Virus record (IMG/VR): IMGVR_UViG_3300042882_000986
Location: 1-23,308 of that record
Length of the DNA: 23,308 nucleotides
Reading direction: 5' to 3' (one strand)
DNA from: a virus
A program made the translations under genes and the position numbers. Shown here in pieces: positions 1 to 4,947 of the stretch. Positions within the stretch are counted from its first letter, which is position 1, and each line of letters opens with the position of its first letter. Below the pieces are notes generated by a model. The model did no database searches, was not told the origin of the DNA, and saw only the letters and a program-made list of their open reading frames with translations.

Positions 1-335
1 CCAAGACCTTTCTGAGCTAGACCAATAAAGCTCTGACGATTGTTCATGCCACTCATGCTGGAACTAGATGGGGTAAGACCAGTCTCCAGCACAAAAAATG
101 CCGAAGTTCCGCCACCTAAGTCTTCGTTGCCACGAAAACCAAGTCGGTTGAGAGTTTGACCATTCTGACCAAATTGTTCAGTCGTGCTGGTATTTGTTGC
201 TGTGGCTGGTGTGCCTTTGAGAGTCTTGCCGAGCAATCCCATGTCCATGATACCATAAATGGCAACAGAACTTTGCGCCTGAGCCAAGGTAGTCACACCA
301 AGAGACAACACCAAAGTTGCTAATAGTTTTTTCAT
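1..335 (-). CDS. Gram-negative trimeric porin, N-terminal 111 residues (runs off the left edge)
   Basis: The frame is open from an ATG at 335 to the window edge. The start MKKLLATLVLSLGVTTLAQA is a Sec signal peptide with a likely cleavage after AQA. The mature part begins QSSVAIYGIMDMG, followed by RLGFRGNEDLGGG and later FFVLETG and NRQSFIGLA. This is the order of first strands in the betaproteobacterial Gram_neg_porin family (typical pattern SSVTLYGxxDxG ... SRLGFRGxEDLGGG ... RQAFVGL). The product should form an outer-membrane diffusion pore. An AAAGGA Shine-Dalgarno lies about 10 nt upstream. The gene follows the tmRNA terminator and so needs its own promoter. A porin next to T4-like genes suggests a host-derived accessory gene. 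Lambdoid phages give precedent: phage PA-2 carries the lc porin. Family is sure; phage ownership is inferred from neighbours. Confidence 0.85.
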   Translation of the reverse strand, partial: MKKLLATLVLSLGVTTLAQAQSSVAIYGIMDMGLLGKTLKGTPATATNTSTTEQFGQNGQTLNRLGFRGNEDLGGGTSAFFVLETGLTPSSSSMSGMNNRQSFIGLAQKGL

Positions 336-411
336 GCTTGAAATTTCCTTTATAAAGAATGCTGGGTGAACACCCAACAGTATATTATTTAGTGGGCTTG
401 ATTGATGGCCA
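336..411 (-). promoter_or_regulatory. Porin leader with stem-loop and possible promoter
   Basis: On the minus strand a weak sigma70-like pair, TTGGCC-17-AATAAT, lies between the tmRNA terminator and the porin. A near-perfect inverted repeat at 361-378 (GTTGGGTG / CACCCAGC) would fold into a stem-loop in the 5' untranslated region. The Shine-Dalgarno AAAGGA follows it, about 10 nt before the ATG. No T-run follows the hairpin, so it is more likely a leader structure than a terminator. The promoter call is tentative. Confidence 0.35.
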
Positions 412-413
412 AC

Positions 414-440
414 AAAAAAGCCTGGTTTTCCCAGGCTTTT
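414..440 (-). terminator. Intrinsic terminator of the tmRNA gene
   Basis: A G+C-rich stem GCCTGG/CCAGGC (420-425 with 431-436) is extended by AAAA/TTTT and has a 5-nt loop. On the minus strand it is followed by a run of six T. It directly follows the coding piece of the tmRNA and separates it from the porin. The A-run on the other side would let it act in both directions. Confidence 0.9.
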
Positions 441-480
441 CTGAACTAGTTTGGGTAACAAGGCATAGTTGCCCCGGAGA

Positions 481-522
481 TCATGCCGCTAAGGCAAAAA
501 CCTCGTCATTAGATGCGTTTGC
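481..522 (-). other. tmRNA tag reading frame (ANASNDEVFALAA, stop TGA)
   Basis: The resume codon is GCA at 522-520, and the frame reads thirteen codons to TGA at 483-481. The start of the tag region, GCAAACGC, resembles the GCAAACGAC of the E. coli tag region. The hydrophobic end ALAA is the ClpX-recognised type of degron, and FALAA is a common ending of proteobacterial tags. With the alanine carried by the tmRNA, the appended peptide would be AANASNDEVFALAA. Confidence 0.93.
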
Positions 523-708
523 ATTTAATAAAGGTGCTTGATTTACAGTCATCGCCTACTGTGTAGATCCTGTTCATACTTGTTGCCACGTCGAAACTGT
601 GTATGGCCCATCATAAAAACACAGTATGCTCTTATGGTGGACCATTCGGGCACTGCCCCCGAGTCCGCAACACCTTTCTGTCAAGGCATTAAACTACAAT
701 TCTTTAAT

Positions 709-737
709 ATTATACGACACACCTATTTATGTGTCAA
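709..737 (-). promoter_or_regulatory. Consensus sigma70 promoter of the tmRNA gene, with an embedded late-like motif
   Basis: TTGACA (732-737), a 17-bp spacer and TATAAT (709-714) match the bacterial housekeeping consensus exactly. Transcription should start near 702, which fits the expected 5' end of the acceptor piece. The spacer (724-731) also contains CATAAATA, a match to the NATAAATA late motif of T4-like cyanophages, so the gene may be read by both unmodified and phage-modified host polymerase. Confidence 0.9.
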
Positions 738-754
738 CTAGATCCGTCCTACCA

Positions 755-774
755 CCAATTTTGATCAAAATTGG
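755..774. repeat. Perfect 20-bp palindrome upstream of the tmRNA promoter
   Basis: CCAATTTTGA is followed directly by its reverse complement TCAAAATTGG, with GATC at the centre. It starts 17 bp upstream of the -35 box of the tmRNA promoter and just downstream of the stop of the preceding mini-gene. It could be a binding site for a dimeric regulator or a 3'-end stem-loop. There is no T-run, so a standard intrinsic terminator is unlikely. Confidence 0.6.
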
Positions 775-777
775 AAA

Positions 778-858
778 CTACAAAATCAACAAAAACACAA
801 CAGCTACCACAACTACACCAATGGCAAAACTATAATCTTGATTCATTTCATTGTTCAT
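778..858 (-). CDS. Mini membrane protein, 26 aa
   Basis: The frame starts ATG at 858 and encodes MNNEMNQDYSFAIGVVVV and so on, ending in FLLIL before a TAG. After a polar N-terminus of about nine residues, the rest is one hydrophobic stretch of some 17 residues, a single transmembrane helix that runs to the C-terminus. The start overlaps the stop of the previous mini-gene by 11 nt. An internal ATG at codon 5 is an alternative start. The function is unknown. Small hydrophobic proteins of this kind are common in T4-like phages; I support this one by its helix, its tight packing and the shared direction. Confidence 0.55.
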   Translation of the reverse strand: MNNEMNQDYSFAIGVVVVAVVFLLIL

Positions 859-931
859 CCTGATGTTCGTTGACCCACATGATGCCATAACACATGATCA
901 TGGCCAACAAGGCAAAAAATATCAACCACAT
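848..931 (-). CDS. Mini membrane protein, 27 aa
   Basis: The frame starts ATG at 931 and encodes MWLIFFALLAMIMCYGIMWV followed by NEHQDEQ and TGA. About 19 hydrophobic residues form one transmembrane helix, and the polar acidic tail suggests an N-out or signal-anchor topology that I cannot decide. An AAGG Shine-Dalgarno lies 9 nt upstream, inside the end of the preceding gene, whose stop is separated from this ATG by a single base. The function is unknown. The two adjacent mini membrane proteins look like a translationally coupled pair. Confidence 0.6.
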   Translation of the reverse strand: MWLIFFALLAMIMCYGIMWVNEHQDEQ

Positions 932-932
932 G

Positions 933-1112
933 TTAATTGTACCTTTTTACGTTTTTGCCGTCAATGGCAGGATTGCCTTTTGCAACCATATTTTCAAGTC
1001 GACGAGCACGATTGCGTTCGGGTGGCAACGGGCCACAACCCAATCTTTTCCACTCGTCTTCTGAGTAGTAGTAGCTTTCCACTGGTGTTTTTTTATGCTG
1101 TTCCACGGTCAT
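933..1112 (-). CDS. Small hypothetical phage protein, 59 aa
   Basis: The protein is polar and basic, beginning MTVEQHKKTPVESYYYSEDEW and including RNRARRLENMVAKGNPA. There is no signal peptide or membrane segment and I recognise no family. An upstream ATG at 1130 would overlap the last base of the tRNA; the ATG at 1112 is preferred because AAGG lies 7 nt before it. It directly follows the tRNA gene and may be translated from the same transcript after tRNA processing. The function is unknown. Confidence 0.55.
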   Translation of the reverse strand: MTVEQHKKTPVESYYYSEDEWKRLGCGPLPPERNRARRLENMVAKGNPAIDGKNVKRYN

Positions 1113-1129
1113 GATATTTACCTTGTGCA

Positions 1130-1206
1130 TGGTGGGCCTTGTTGGACTTGAACCAACGACCCAGCGATTATGAGTCGCTTGCTCTGACCAACTGAGCTAA
1201 AGGCCC
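1130..1206 (-). tRNA. tRNA-Ile2 with CAU anticodon (alternative: tRNA-Met)
   Basis: All four arms fold: acceptor GGGCCTT/AAGGCCC, D-arm GCTC/GAGC, anticodon stem AGCGA/TCGCT with loop CTCATAA, and T-arm GTTGG TTCAAGT CCAAC. Discriminator A and CCA are encoded. The anticodon CAU could be Met or the minor Ile that reads AUA after lysidine modification by TilS. The anticodon arm and T-arm closely match E. coli tRNA-Ile2, and acceptor pairs C4-G69 and C5-G68, which E. coli TilS uses for recognition, are both present. I therefore favour Ile2. Confidence 0.92.
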
Positions 1207-1214
1207 TGATCTAC

Positions 1215-1243
1215 AGTATAGCATCAAGGCTGGTAGTTGTCAA
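1215..1243 (-). promoter_or_regulatory. Sigma70 promoter of the tRNA gene
   Basis: TTGACA (1238-1243), 17 bp and TATACT (1215-1220). The predicted start lies 2-3 nt before the mature tRNA 5' end at 1206. The -35 box overlaps the last codons of the upstream gene, which ends at 1224. Confidence 0.85.
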
Positions 1244-1595
1244 GAAATTGTTCGAGATTTCCATACAAGTTGACCATGACAGCTTCTTTGGATCCAAAAA
1301 ACACAATTTTTTTAGGTATGCCTTTGGTGGCTGAAATGTAGTAAGGCATCTGGATTTTTCTATCCAAGGCCAGAATCAAGTGTTGATTGAATTGGTGTGG
1401 ATCCAGGATTGGCCACTCGTAGCGTGCTAGATCCAATTGTTCTGTAAACACCGTGTAACCGGGTCCAGTCAATCTCATGCCGCCGTTTTTTCTTATGTTG
1501 AACCACCAGGTGTGCATGGCTCGTTTGACTGTGATTCCCAGGTCGGGATCCAGTTGCTTTACCAACTCCTCAGTGAGTTTTCTTTTGTCTCGCAC
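1224..1595 (-). CDS. Conserved T4-like phage hypothetical protein, 123 aa
   Basis: The start is GTG at 1595, two bases after the TGA of the upstream gene, so reinitiation is likely. The C-terminal segment KKIVFFGSKEAVMVNLYGNLEQFLDNY resembles a small conserved protein I recall from T4-like cyanophages. The N-terminal half is basic (MRDKRKLTEELVKQLDPDLG) and contains an aromatic patch, HTWWFNIR. There is no signal peptide or membrane segment. Its function is unknown; neighbours on the right are also T4-like phage genes, which supports a phage core region. Confidence 0.8.
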   Translation of the reverse strand: MRDKRKLTEELVKQLDPDLGITVKRAMHTWWFNIRKNGGMRLTGPGYTVFTEQLDLARYEWPILDPHQFNQHLILALDRKIQMPYYISATKGIPKKIVFFGSKEAVMVNLYGNLEQFLDNYQP

Positions 1596-1596
1596 T

Positions 1597-1884
1597 TCAC
1601 GGATATACCTGGTCGCCGGCCTGAAGCAACACCACCGTGAACCTATCGGTCTTGAATTGTGTGTTGAGTTTCTTGGCTAGGTTTCTGGCATGCCCGGGAT
1701 TTGAGAAACTGACCTTTTTGTATTTGGGTCCGGGATACTGCACCAGGAGATTGGATGTTTTGAGATTGATGGGTTTGGCATCATAGAACACAGCCCATAC
1801 ACCTTCACTGGCCAACACTTGTTCAGTCTTGTAGGTGCTCTTGTTTGTTACTTCAATCAATACTGTGGGTTTGGGTCGGCTCAT
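1597..1884 (-). CDS. Conserved T4-like phage hypothetical protein, 95 aa
   Basis: The chosen start MSRPKPTVLIEV at 1884 has an AGGAG Shine-Dalgarno 7 nt upstream; a longer frame from 1944 would read through that site and the promoter. The body has YKTEQVLASEGVWAVFYDAKPI, followed by QYPGPKYKKVSFSNPGHA and ending FTVVLLQAGDQVYP. This pattern recurs, to my recollection, in T4-like cyanophages. It looks like a small soluble alpha/beta protein. The function is unknown. A late-type motif at 1902-1909 precedes it. Confidence 0.8.
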   Translation of the reverse strand: MSRPKPTVLIEVTNKSTYKTEQVLASEGVWAVFYDAKPINLKTSNLLVQYPGPKYKKVSFSNPGHARNLAKKLNTQFKTDRFTVVLLQAGDQVYP

Positions 1885-1901
1885 CAATAAACTCCTACAT
1901 T

Positions 1902-1909
1902 TATTTATG
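1902..1909 (-). promoter_or_regulatory. T4-type late promoter motif CATAAATA
   Basis: CATAAATA matches the NATAAATA late motif used by sliding-clamp-activated polymerase in T4-like cyanophages (T4 itself: TATAAATA). A start about six bases downstream would give a leader of roughly 12 nt that still carries most of the Shine-Dalgarno of the gene at 1884. Confidence 0.5.
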
Positions 1910-1927
1910 CCAAAATATAGGTATATT

Positions 1928-2137
1928 TTAGAACTGGCCGCCACCTATTTGGACCTGTACTACTTCACTGTTGTTGGTTTTTGTTGCCTGTTCTTGTAGG
2001 GTCTGTAGACTGAGCAACAGTCGCGTAATGTCGGCATGCAGATCCTTGGCTTCGTTCATGGTCATCACAAAGTCTCTGGCTCCACGGGCTTCGTGACCAC
2101 GCACACGATCAACGAATTTCTGTAAGTGCATGGTCAT
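1928..2137 (-). CDS. Conserved T4-like phage hypothetical protein, 69 aa
   Basis: A perfect AGGAGG lies 6 nt before ATG 2137, which fixes the start as MTMHLQ. The middle, MNEAKDLHADITRLLLSLQTLQEQ, is an amphipathic helix with heptad-like leucines, probably a coiled coil. The same KDLHxDITxLLL pattern occurs, as I recall, in short proteins of T4-like cyanophages. It overlaps the end of the upstream gene by 29 nt. The function is unknown; a helix of this kind suggests an oligomer or a partner-binding peptide. Confidence 0.8.
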   Translation of the reverse strand: MTMHLQKFVDRVRGHEARGARDFVMTMNEAKDLHADITRLLLSLQTLQEQATKTNNSEVVQVQIGGGQF

Positions 2138-2573
2138 CGGCTGCCTCCTGGGTCAAGAATGGTCCTGCGTGAGCATAGCGTTGTAAAACTATGAGCTTGG
2201 GTGCCAACATCGTGGTCCACGTACGACCTCGGCGCACACGATACCATCCAGCGGCAAACCAACTCTTGCTCTTGGCTGTCTTGGTGTACACTGGCAACTG
2301 CTGAGTGACATCCCACATGGGATTGTAAACTCGACCACTGATGGGATATCCATGCACCTGATCCATGGTGGCCTTGGGTTTGGTAGTGCGTATTGCAGGT
2401 TCAAACTGTATGTTGATTCGTTGAGCTGCCATCTTGATAGTTTTAAATTGCGCCACTTGATTATTGAGCCGTACCTGGTAGCCACCGGCACAGGCCTCCA
2501 CATTGCCGACCTTGCGATTGTTTTCTTGCAAGATCCAGAACTGTTTGTCTATCACGGGTTTAGCTACTAGCAT
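2109..2573 (-). CDS. Conserved T4-like phage hypothetical protein, 154 aa
   Basis: It begins MLVAKPVIDKQFWIL and ends with WYRVRRGRTWTTMLAPKLIVLQRY. The middle has VHGYPISGRVYNPMWDV, then LPVYTKTAKSKSWFAAGWY. I recognise this arrangement from conserved proteins of T4-like cyanophages, where the function is not known. An AAGGAG lies 6 nt before ATG 2573. The gene overlaps the end of the RNase H gene by 14 nt, so the two are probably co-transcribed from the promoter at 3574. There are no membrane segments. Confidence 0.82.
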   Translation of the reverse strand: MLVAKPVIDKQFWILQENNRKVGNVEACAGGYQVRLNNQVAQFKTIKMAAQRINIQFEPAIRTTKPKATMDQVHGYPISGRVYNPMWDVTQQLPVYTKTAKSKSWFAAGWYRVRRGRTWTTMLAPKLIVLQRYAHAGPFLTQEAADDHALTEIR

Positions 2574-3567
2574 TCAATACTCCTTTGTAGGTTTCATTCA
2601 TCCAACGACCAAAGCTGTCGGCTGATTCCGAACATTTGTTCAGTTCATACTTGCCACAGAACTGCATGAATCTCACACCCACCTGACCCACATCCTTGTG
2701 GCTAATCTGTTCACGTATGGCCGCATCCACTACAGCCTTGATTTCTTCAGGTTGTGCCGTCAAGTCAATCAAGGTCCTGTTGCGTTCATAGTCATCCAGC
2801 ACACGATGTTCCGCACCGTCGGGATCTGACCAGCGTTGCAACATCATGTTGTTCCAGTTGTAGCCTTTTTTGTCTTTGTCCGCAAACGCTTCCTGGAGTC
2901 CAACCTTGTTCTTAGTGCCCTTTGTTCTGACACCGGGATACGCTGAGAAGACGTTATCCGAGCTATCTCCTCGCATACACTTTTCAAAGAGTAGCCATTG
3001 GGGGTTCGGCGTTGACTTAGGTTCTTTAGTTTTCTTGTCGATAACCGCTTTGCCTTTGGCATCGAAAATTCCTTCTATAGTGATTAGTTCGTCGGTGATT
3101 CCATTGTACTGCTGGACATTGGGTGCTACCAGTTGAACAAAATCAGTGTCACTGCTGACTATGACATGTTCGTCTTGGGGATGTAGTGCGATCCAACGAG
3201 CTATGATATCGTCGCCTTCGGCTATAGCACAACGAATCACGCTACAGTTGGTTTTCTCACTCAAGTATTTAGTCAGATTATCATAGGTTTCCCAGAACAT
3301 TTTGTCTTCTTCTTGTTCTGCTTCTGTCAGGGCTTGCCTAGCTACAGCACGATTGTTTTTGTAGGGTTTGTACAGGTCTTTGCGCCACGACCTACCTTCC
3401 AGGGCAAATACCATGTGATCGGCTTCAAAACGCCGGGCCATCTTGTTGGCCGCCATGAGTGTGACGTGCAGGGCAAAGCCCACTTTTTCCCAGGTATCAC
3501 TGGCTCTAAAAGCACCGTGTCTAGCCCGGAAGAACATGTTGGCTGTATCAATTAGGACATATTTCAT
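2560..3567 (-). CDS. rnh: T4-type RNase H, 5'-3' exonuclease of the FEN/XPG family
   Basis: The protein has 335 residues; T4 RNase H has 305. It would remove RNA primers and adjacent DNA from lagging-strand fragments. The N-terminal strand MKYVLIDTANMFFRA holds the first metal-binding Asp (D7). EGRSWRKDLYKPYKNNR is the basic/helical-arch region. AEGDDIIARWI and VSSDTDFVQL carry the clustered acidic residues, and RGDSSDN is the helix-hairpin-helix side metal motif. A segment near residues 195-205 (KGKAVIDKKTKEPKS) looks like a charged surface insertion. The start at 3567 is natural because the fold begins at once. The promoter -10 box ends only 6 nt before this ATG, so the mRNA may be leaderless. 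Confidence 0.92.
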   Translation of the reverse strand: MKYVLIDTANMFFRARHGAFRASDTWEKVGFALHVTLMAANKMARRFEADHMVFALEGRSWRKDLYKPYKNNRAVARQALTEAEQEEDKMFWETYDNLTKYLSEKTNCSVIRCAIAEGDDIIARWIALHPQDEHVIVSSDTDFVQLVAPNVQQYNGITDELITIEGIFDAKGKAVIDKKTKEPKSTPNPQWLLFEKCMRGDSSDNVFSAYPGVRTKGTKNKVGLQEAFADKDKKGYNWNNMMLQRWSDPDGAEHRVLDDYERNRTLIDLTAQPEEIKAVVDAAIREQISHKDVGQVGVRFMQFCGKYELNKCSESADSFGRWMNETYKGVLNASS

Positions 3568-3573
3568 ACTATG

Positions 3574-3602
3574 AGTATAGCATGATCTAGTATCAAAGTC
3601 AA
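3574..3602 (-). promoter_or_regulatory. Sigma70-type promoter of the RNase H gene, abutting the ATG
   Basis: TTGACT (3597-3602), 17 bp and TATACT (3574-3579). Only six bases (CATAGT) separate the -10 box from the ATG at 3567, so transcription should begin at or next to the start codon. The -35 box overlaps the stop codon of the upstream SGNH gene. Confidence 0.8.
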
Positions 3603-4303
3603 ACGAATTTGTGTTTGATTATGTAATCTAAAATAAAACGGAAAAATGCATTGTGTCCCTCTGGTCCAAAATGCCAAGAACCGGGCATGACTGTTTGTAT
3701 TCCTTTGGATCGAATACAGGCATCATAGGTCATGTCAGCATCATAAGGTCCAATGTAGTTGGTACCCCAATCTTTTTGATTTTGGATTTTACTAAAATCG
3801 TTGTTGCCATTGAAAAAAACGTGACGTATGTTTTGAGCAGTCAATTCTTGATGGAATTCCCAAATTTCTTGGTGTGCGTCTTGAGTTTTTTGTTGCCAAT
3901 CAATGCCAACAATATAATTGCGATATCTTTCTGCGGCTTCAGCGGGCACACTGTCGGTACCACTTGCACCCACTTGATAATAAATGCCATCGTACAACCA
4001 CTCTTCGCGCTCCCAGGTGCTCCACTGTATGACGACCAACTGATCTGAATGTTGCAGACCACCGCCAGCCAACCAGTCTCGTGTGGTGCGTATGATTCTG
4101 GAGTTGGAGCTGGCACTTTCTGCATCACACCGCAGTCCTGCTCGTAAAGCAAGACTAAGTTGTTTGCCCCAACTCACAGCAAGATTTTCTGGGTGTGGAG
4201 CTCGACCTAGATAAAAAAATGCCGAGTCGTCTTCGGCGAACGCATGTGGAACTACTGCTTCGGCTGCGGCGGTGTGACTGTCTCCGTTGACAAATAATAT
4301 CAT
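3599..4303 (-). CDS. SGNH/GDSL-like hydrolase-fold protein, 234 aa (copy 2 of a tandem pair)
   Basis: MILFVNGDSHTAA carries the block I GDS nucleophile motif. SASSNSRIIRTT fits block II, FFNGNNDF fits block III, and SWHFGPEGHNAFF near the C-terminus fits the block V histidine region. Family members are esterases or O-acetyl hydrolases; here the usual Asp before the catalytic His is not clear, so activity is uncertain. WSTWEREEWLYDGIYYQV and IGPYDADMTYDA are shared with the paralog upstream. There is no signal peptide, so it acts in the cytoplasm or on virions. It overlaps its paralog by ATGA. Similar VNGDSHTAA proteins occur, as I recall, in T4-like cyanophages. Confidence 0.72.
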   Translation of the reverse strand: MILFVNGDSHTAAAEAVVPHAFAEDDSAFFYLGRAPHPENLAVSWGKQLSLALRAGLRCDAESASSNSRIIRTTRDWLAGGGLQHSDQLVVIQWSTWEREEWLYDGIYYQVGASGTDSVPAEAAERYRNYIVGIDWQQKTQDAHQEIWEFHQELTAQNIRHVFFNGNNDFSKIQNQKDWGTNYIGPYDADMTYDACIRSKGIQTVMPGSWHFGPEGHNAFFRFILDYIIKHKFV

Positions 4304-4947
4304 ATGATGTTGTGTTTATTGATATATTCGATCAAAAACTCAGCCCAGCAAAGTTGTGCAAGTTCTGTATGATGATAATTATTATCTGCAATGTATCCTT
4401 GTTTTTTGAGAAACCAATAATAGCTTAGATCATTTTCATAAGGCCCAATAAAATTATGTTTCCAATCAAATCTCAATTCTGAATTAGAAAGAACTTCGTG
4501 TTGAAATGGCATCAATGCATTAAAAAATAAATGTTTTACATTTAAGGTTTTAAGCATAAGATGGAGATCAATAATTTCTTTGTGTAGTTGTCTTGATTTG
4601 TTGATCTGACAGATGGCTTCTTTGTCAGCTATCCAATTCGTGTATCTGGTTTTTAATTCCTCTGGAACTGTGTCTAGCCCGCTGGCATTTACCTGATAAA
4701 ATTGATCTTGGAAAAACCATTCCTCTCTTTCCCAACTAGTCCAACCAATTACAACAAAGAAGTCGCATGCAGTGTCTGCATGGTTTCTAAAAAATTCATA
4801 TGTGGTTCTTAAAATTCTAGGATTGCTTCCACCACTGGACGCCTGATTAATGGTGTCGCAATTTAGATAATTTTGTAGTTTTTCAGTCCAAAATTTGCCG
4901 TCGGCGCGATTCGCAGAGTTGCTATCACCATTGACATACAGTATCAT
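4300..4947 (-). CDS. SGNH/GDSL-like hydrolase-fold protein, 215 aa (copy 1 of a tandem pair)
   Basis: MILYVNGDSNSANR has the block I GDS; NQASSGGSNPRILRTTYEFF fits block II; LFFNALMPFQ fits block III with Asn; NNYHHTELAQLCWAEFLIEYI supplies C-terminal histidines. WTSWEREEWFFQDQFYQVNASG is closely shared with the next gene, so the two are diverged paralogs. It lacks the 20-30-residue insertion that follows block I in the neighbour. The gene is visibly richer in A+T than its paralog, so it may have been acquired separately. The ATGA overlaps on both sides suggest translational coupling. The substrate is unknown. Confidence 0.7.
   Translation of the reverse strand: MILYVNGDSNSANRADGKFWTEKLQNYLNCDTINQASSGGSNPRILRTTYEFFRNHADTACDFFVVIGWTSWEREEWFFQDQFYQVNASGLDTVPEELKTRYTNWIADKEAICQINKSRQLHKEIIDLHLMLKTLNVKHLFFNALMPFQHEVLSNSELRFDWKHNFIGPYENDLSYYWFLKKQGYIADNNYHHTELAQLCWAEFLIEYINKHNII

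Larger units (their letters stand above)
414..702 (-). ncRNA. ssrA: Circularly permuted (two-piece) transfer-messenger RNA
   Basis: In transcription order there is first an acceptor piece (about 702-635). It has GGAC, a T-arm with 5-bp stem (658-662 with 646-650) and 7-nt loop GGCAGTG, the acceptor strand ATGGTCC, discriminator A, and CCA at 637-635. After a 25-nt spacer (634-610) the coding piece begins at 609 with GGGCCAT, which pairs with ATGGTCC over 7 bp with one G-U. It continues with the conserved TTCGAC (595-590), and GCAACA (586-581) pairs with TGTTGC of the acceptor piece (672-667). A tag reading frame at 522-481 encodes ANASNDEVFALAA and then a stop. The terminator follows. This order is that of permuted ssrA genes, whose spacer is removed to give two paired RNAs; they are known from Alphaproteobacteria, some Betaproteobacteria and some cyanobacteria. 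It would tag proteins from stalled ribosomes for ClpXP-type proteolysis. Mature ends are estimates. Confidence 0.93.

Noticed and set aside
361-378. Stem-loop as a second terminator before the porin
   Set aside because: It has no following T-run and sits between the likely promoter and the Shine-Dalgarno; the clear terminator is at 414-440.
359-1114. Plus-strand open frames over the tmRNA, mini-genes and the 59-aa gene
   Set aside because: They have no good ribosome-binding sites, no recognisable family and overlap well-supported minus-strand RNA and protein genes; every firm gene in the window is on the minus strand.
1130-1206. Elongator tRNA-Met reading of the CAU tRNA
   Set aside because: Anticodon and T arms fit tRNA-Ile2 closely and C4-G69/C5-G68 are present; Met remains only a minor alternative.
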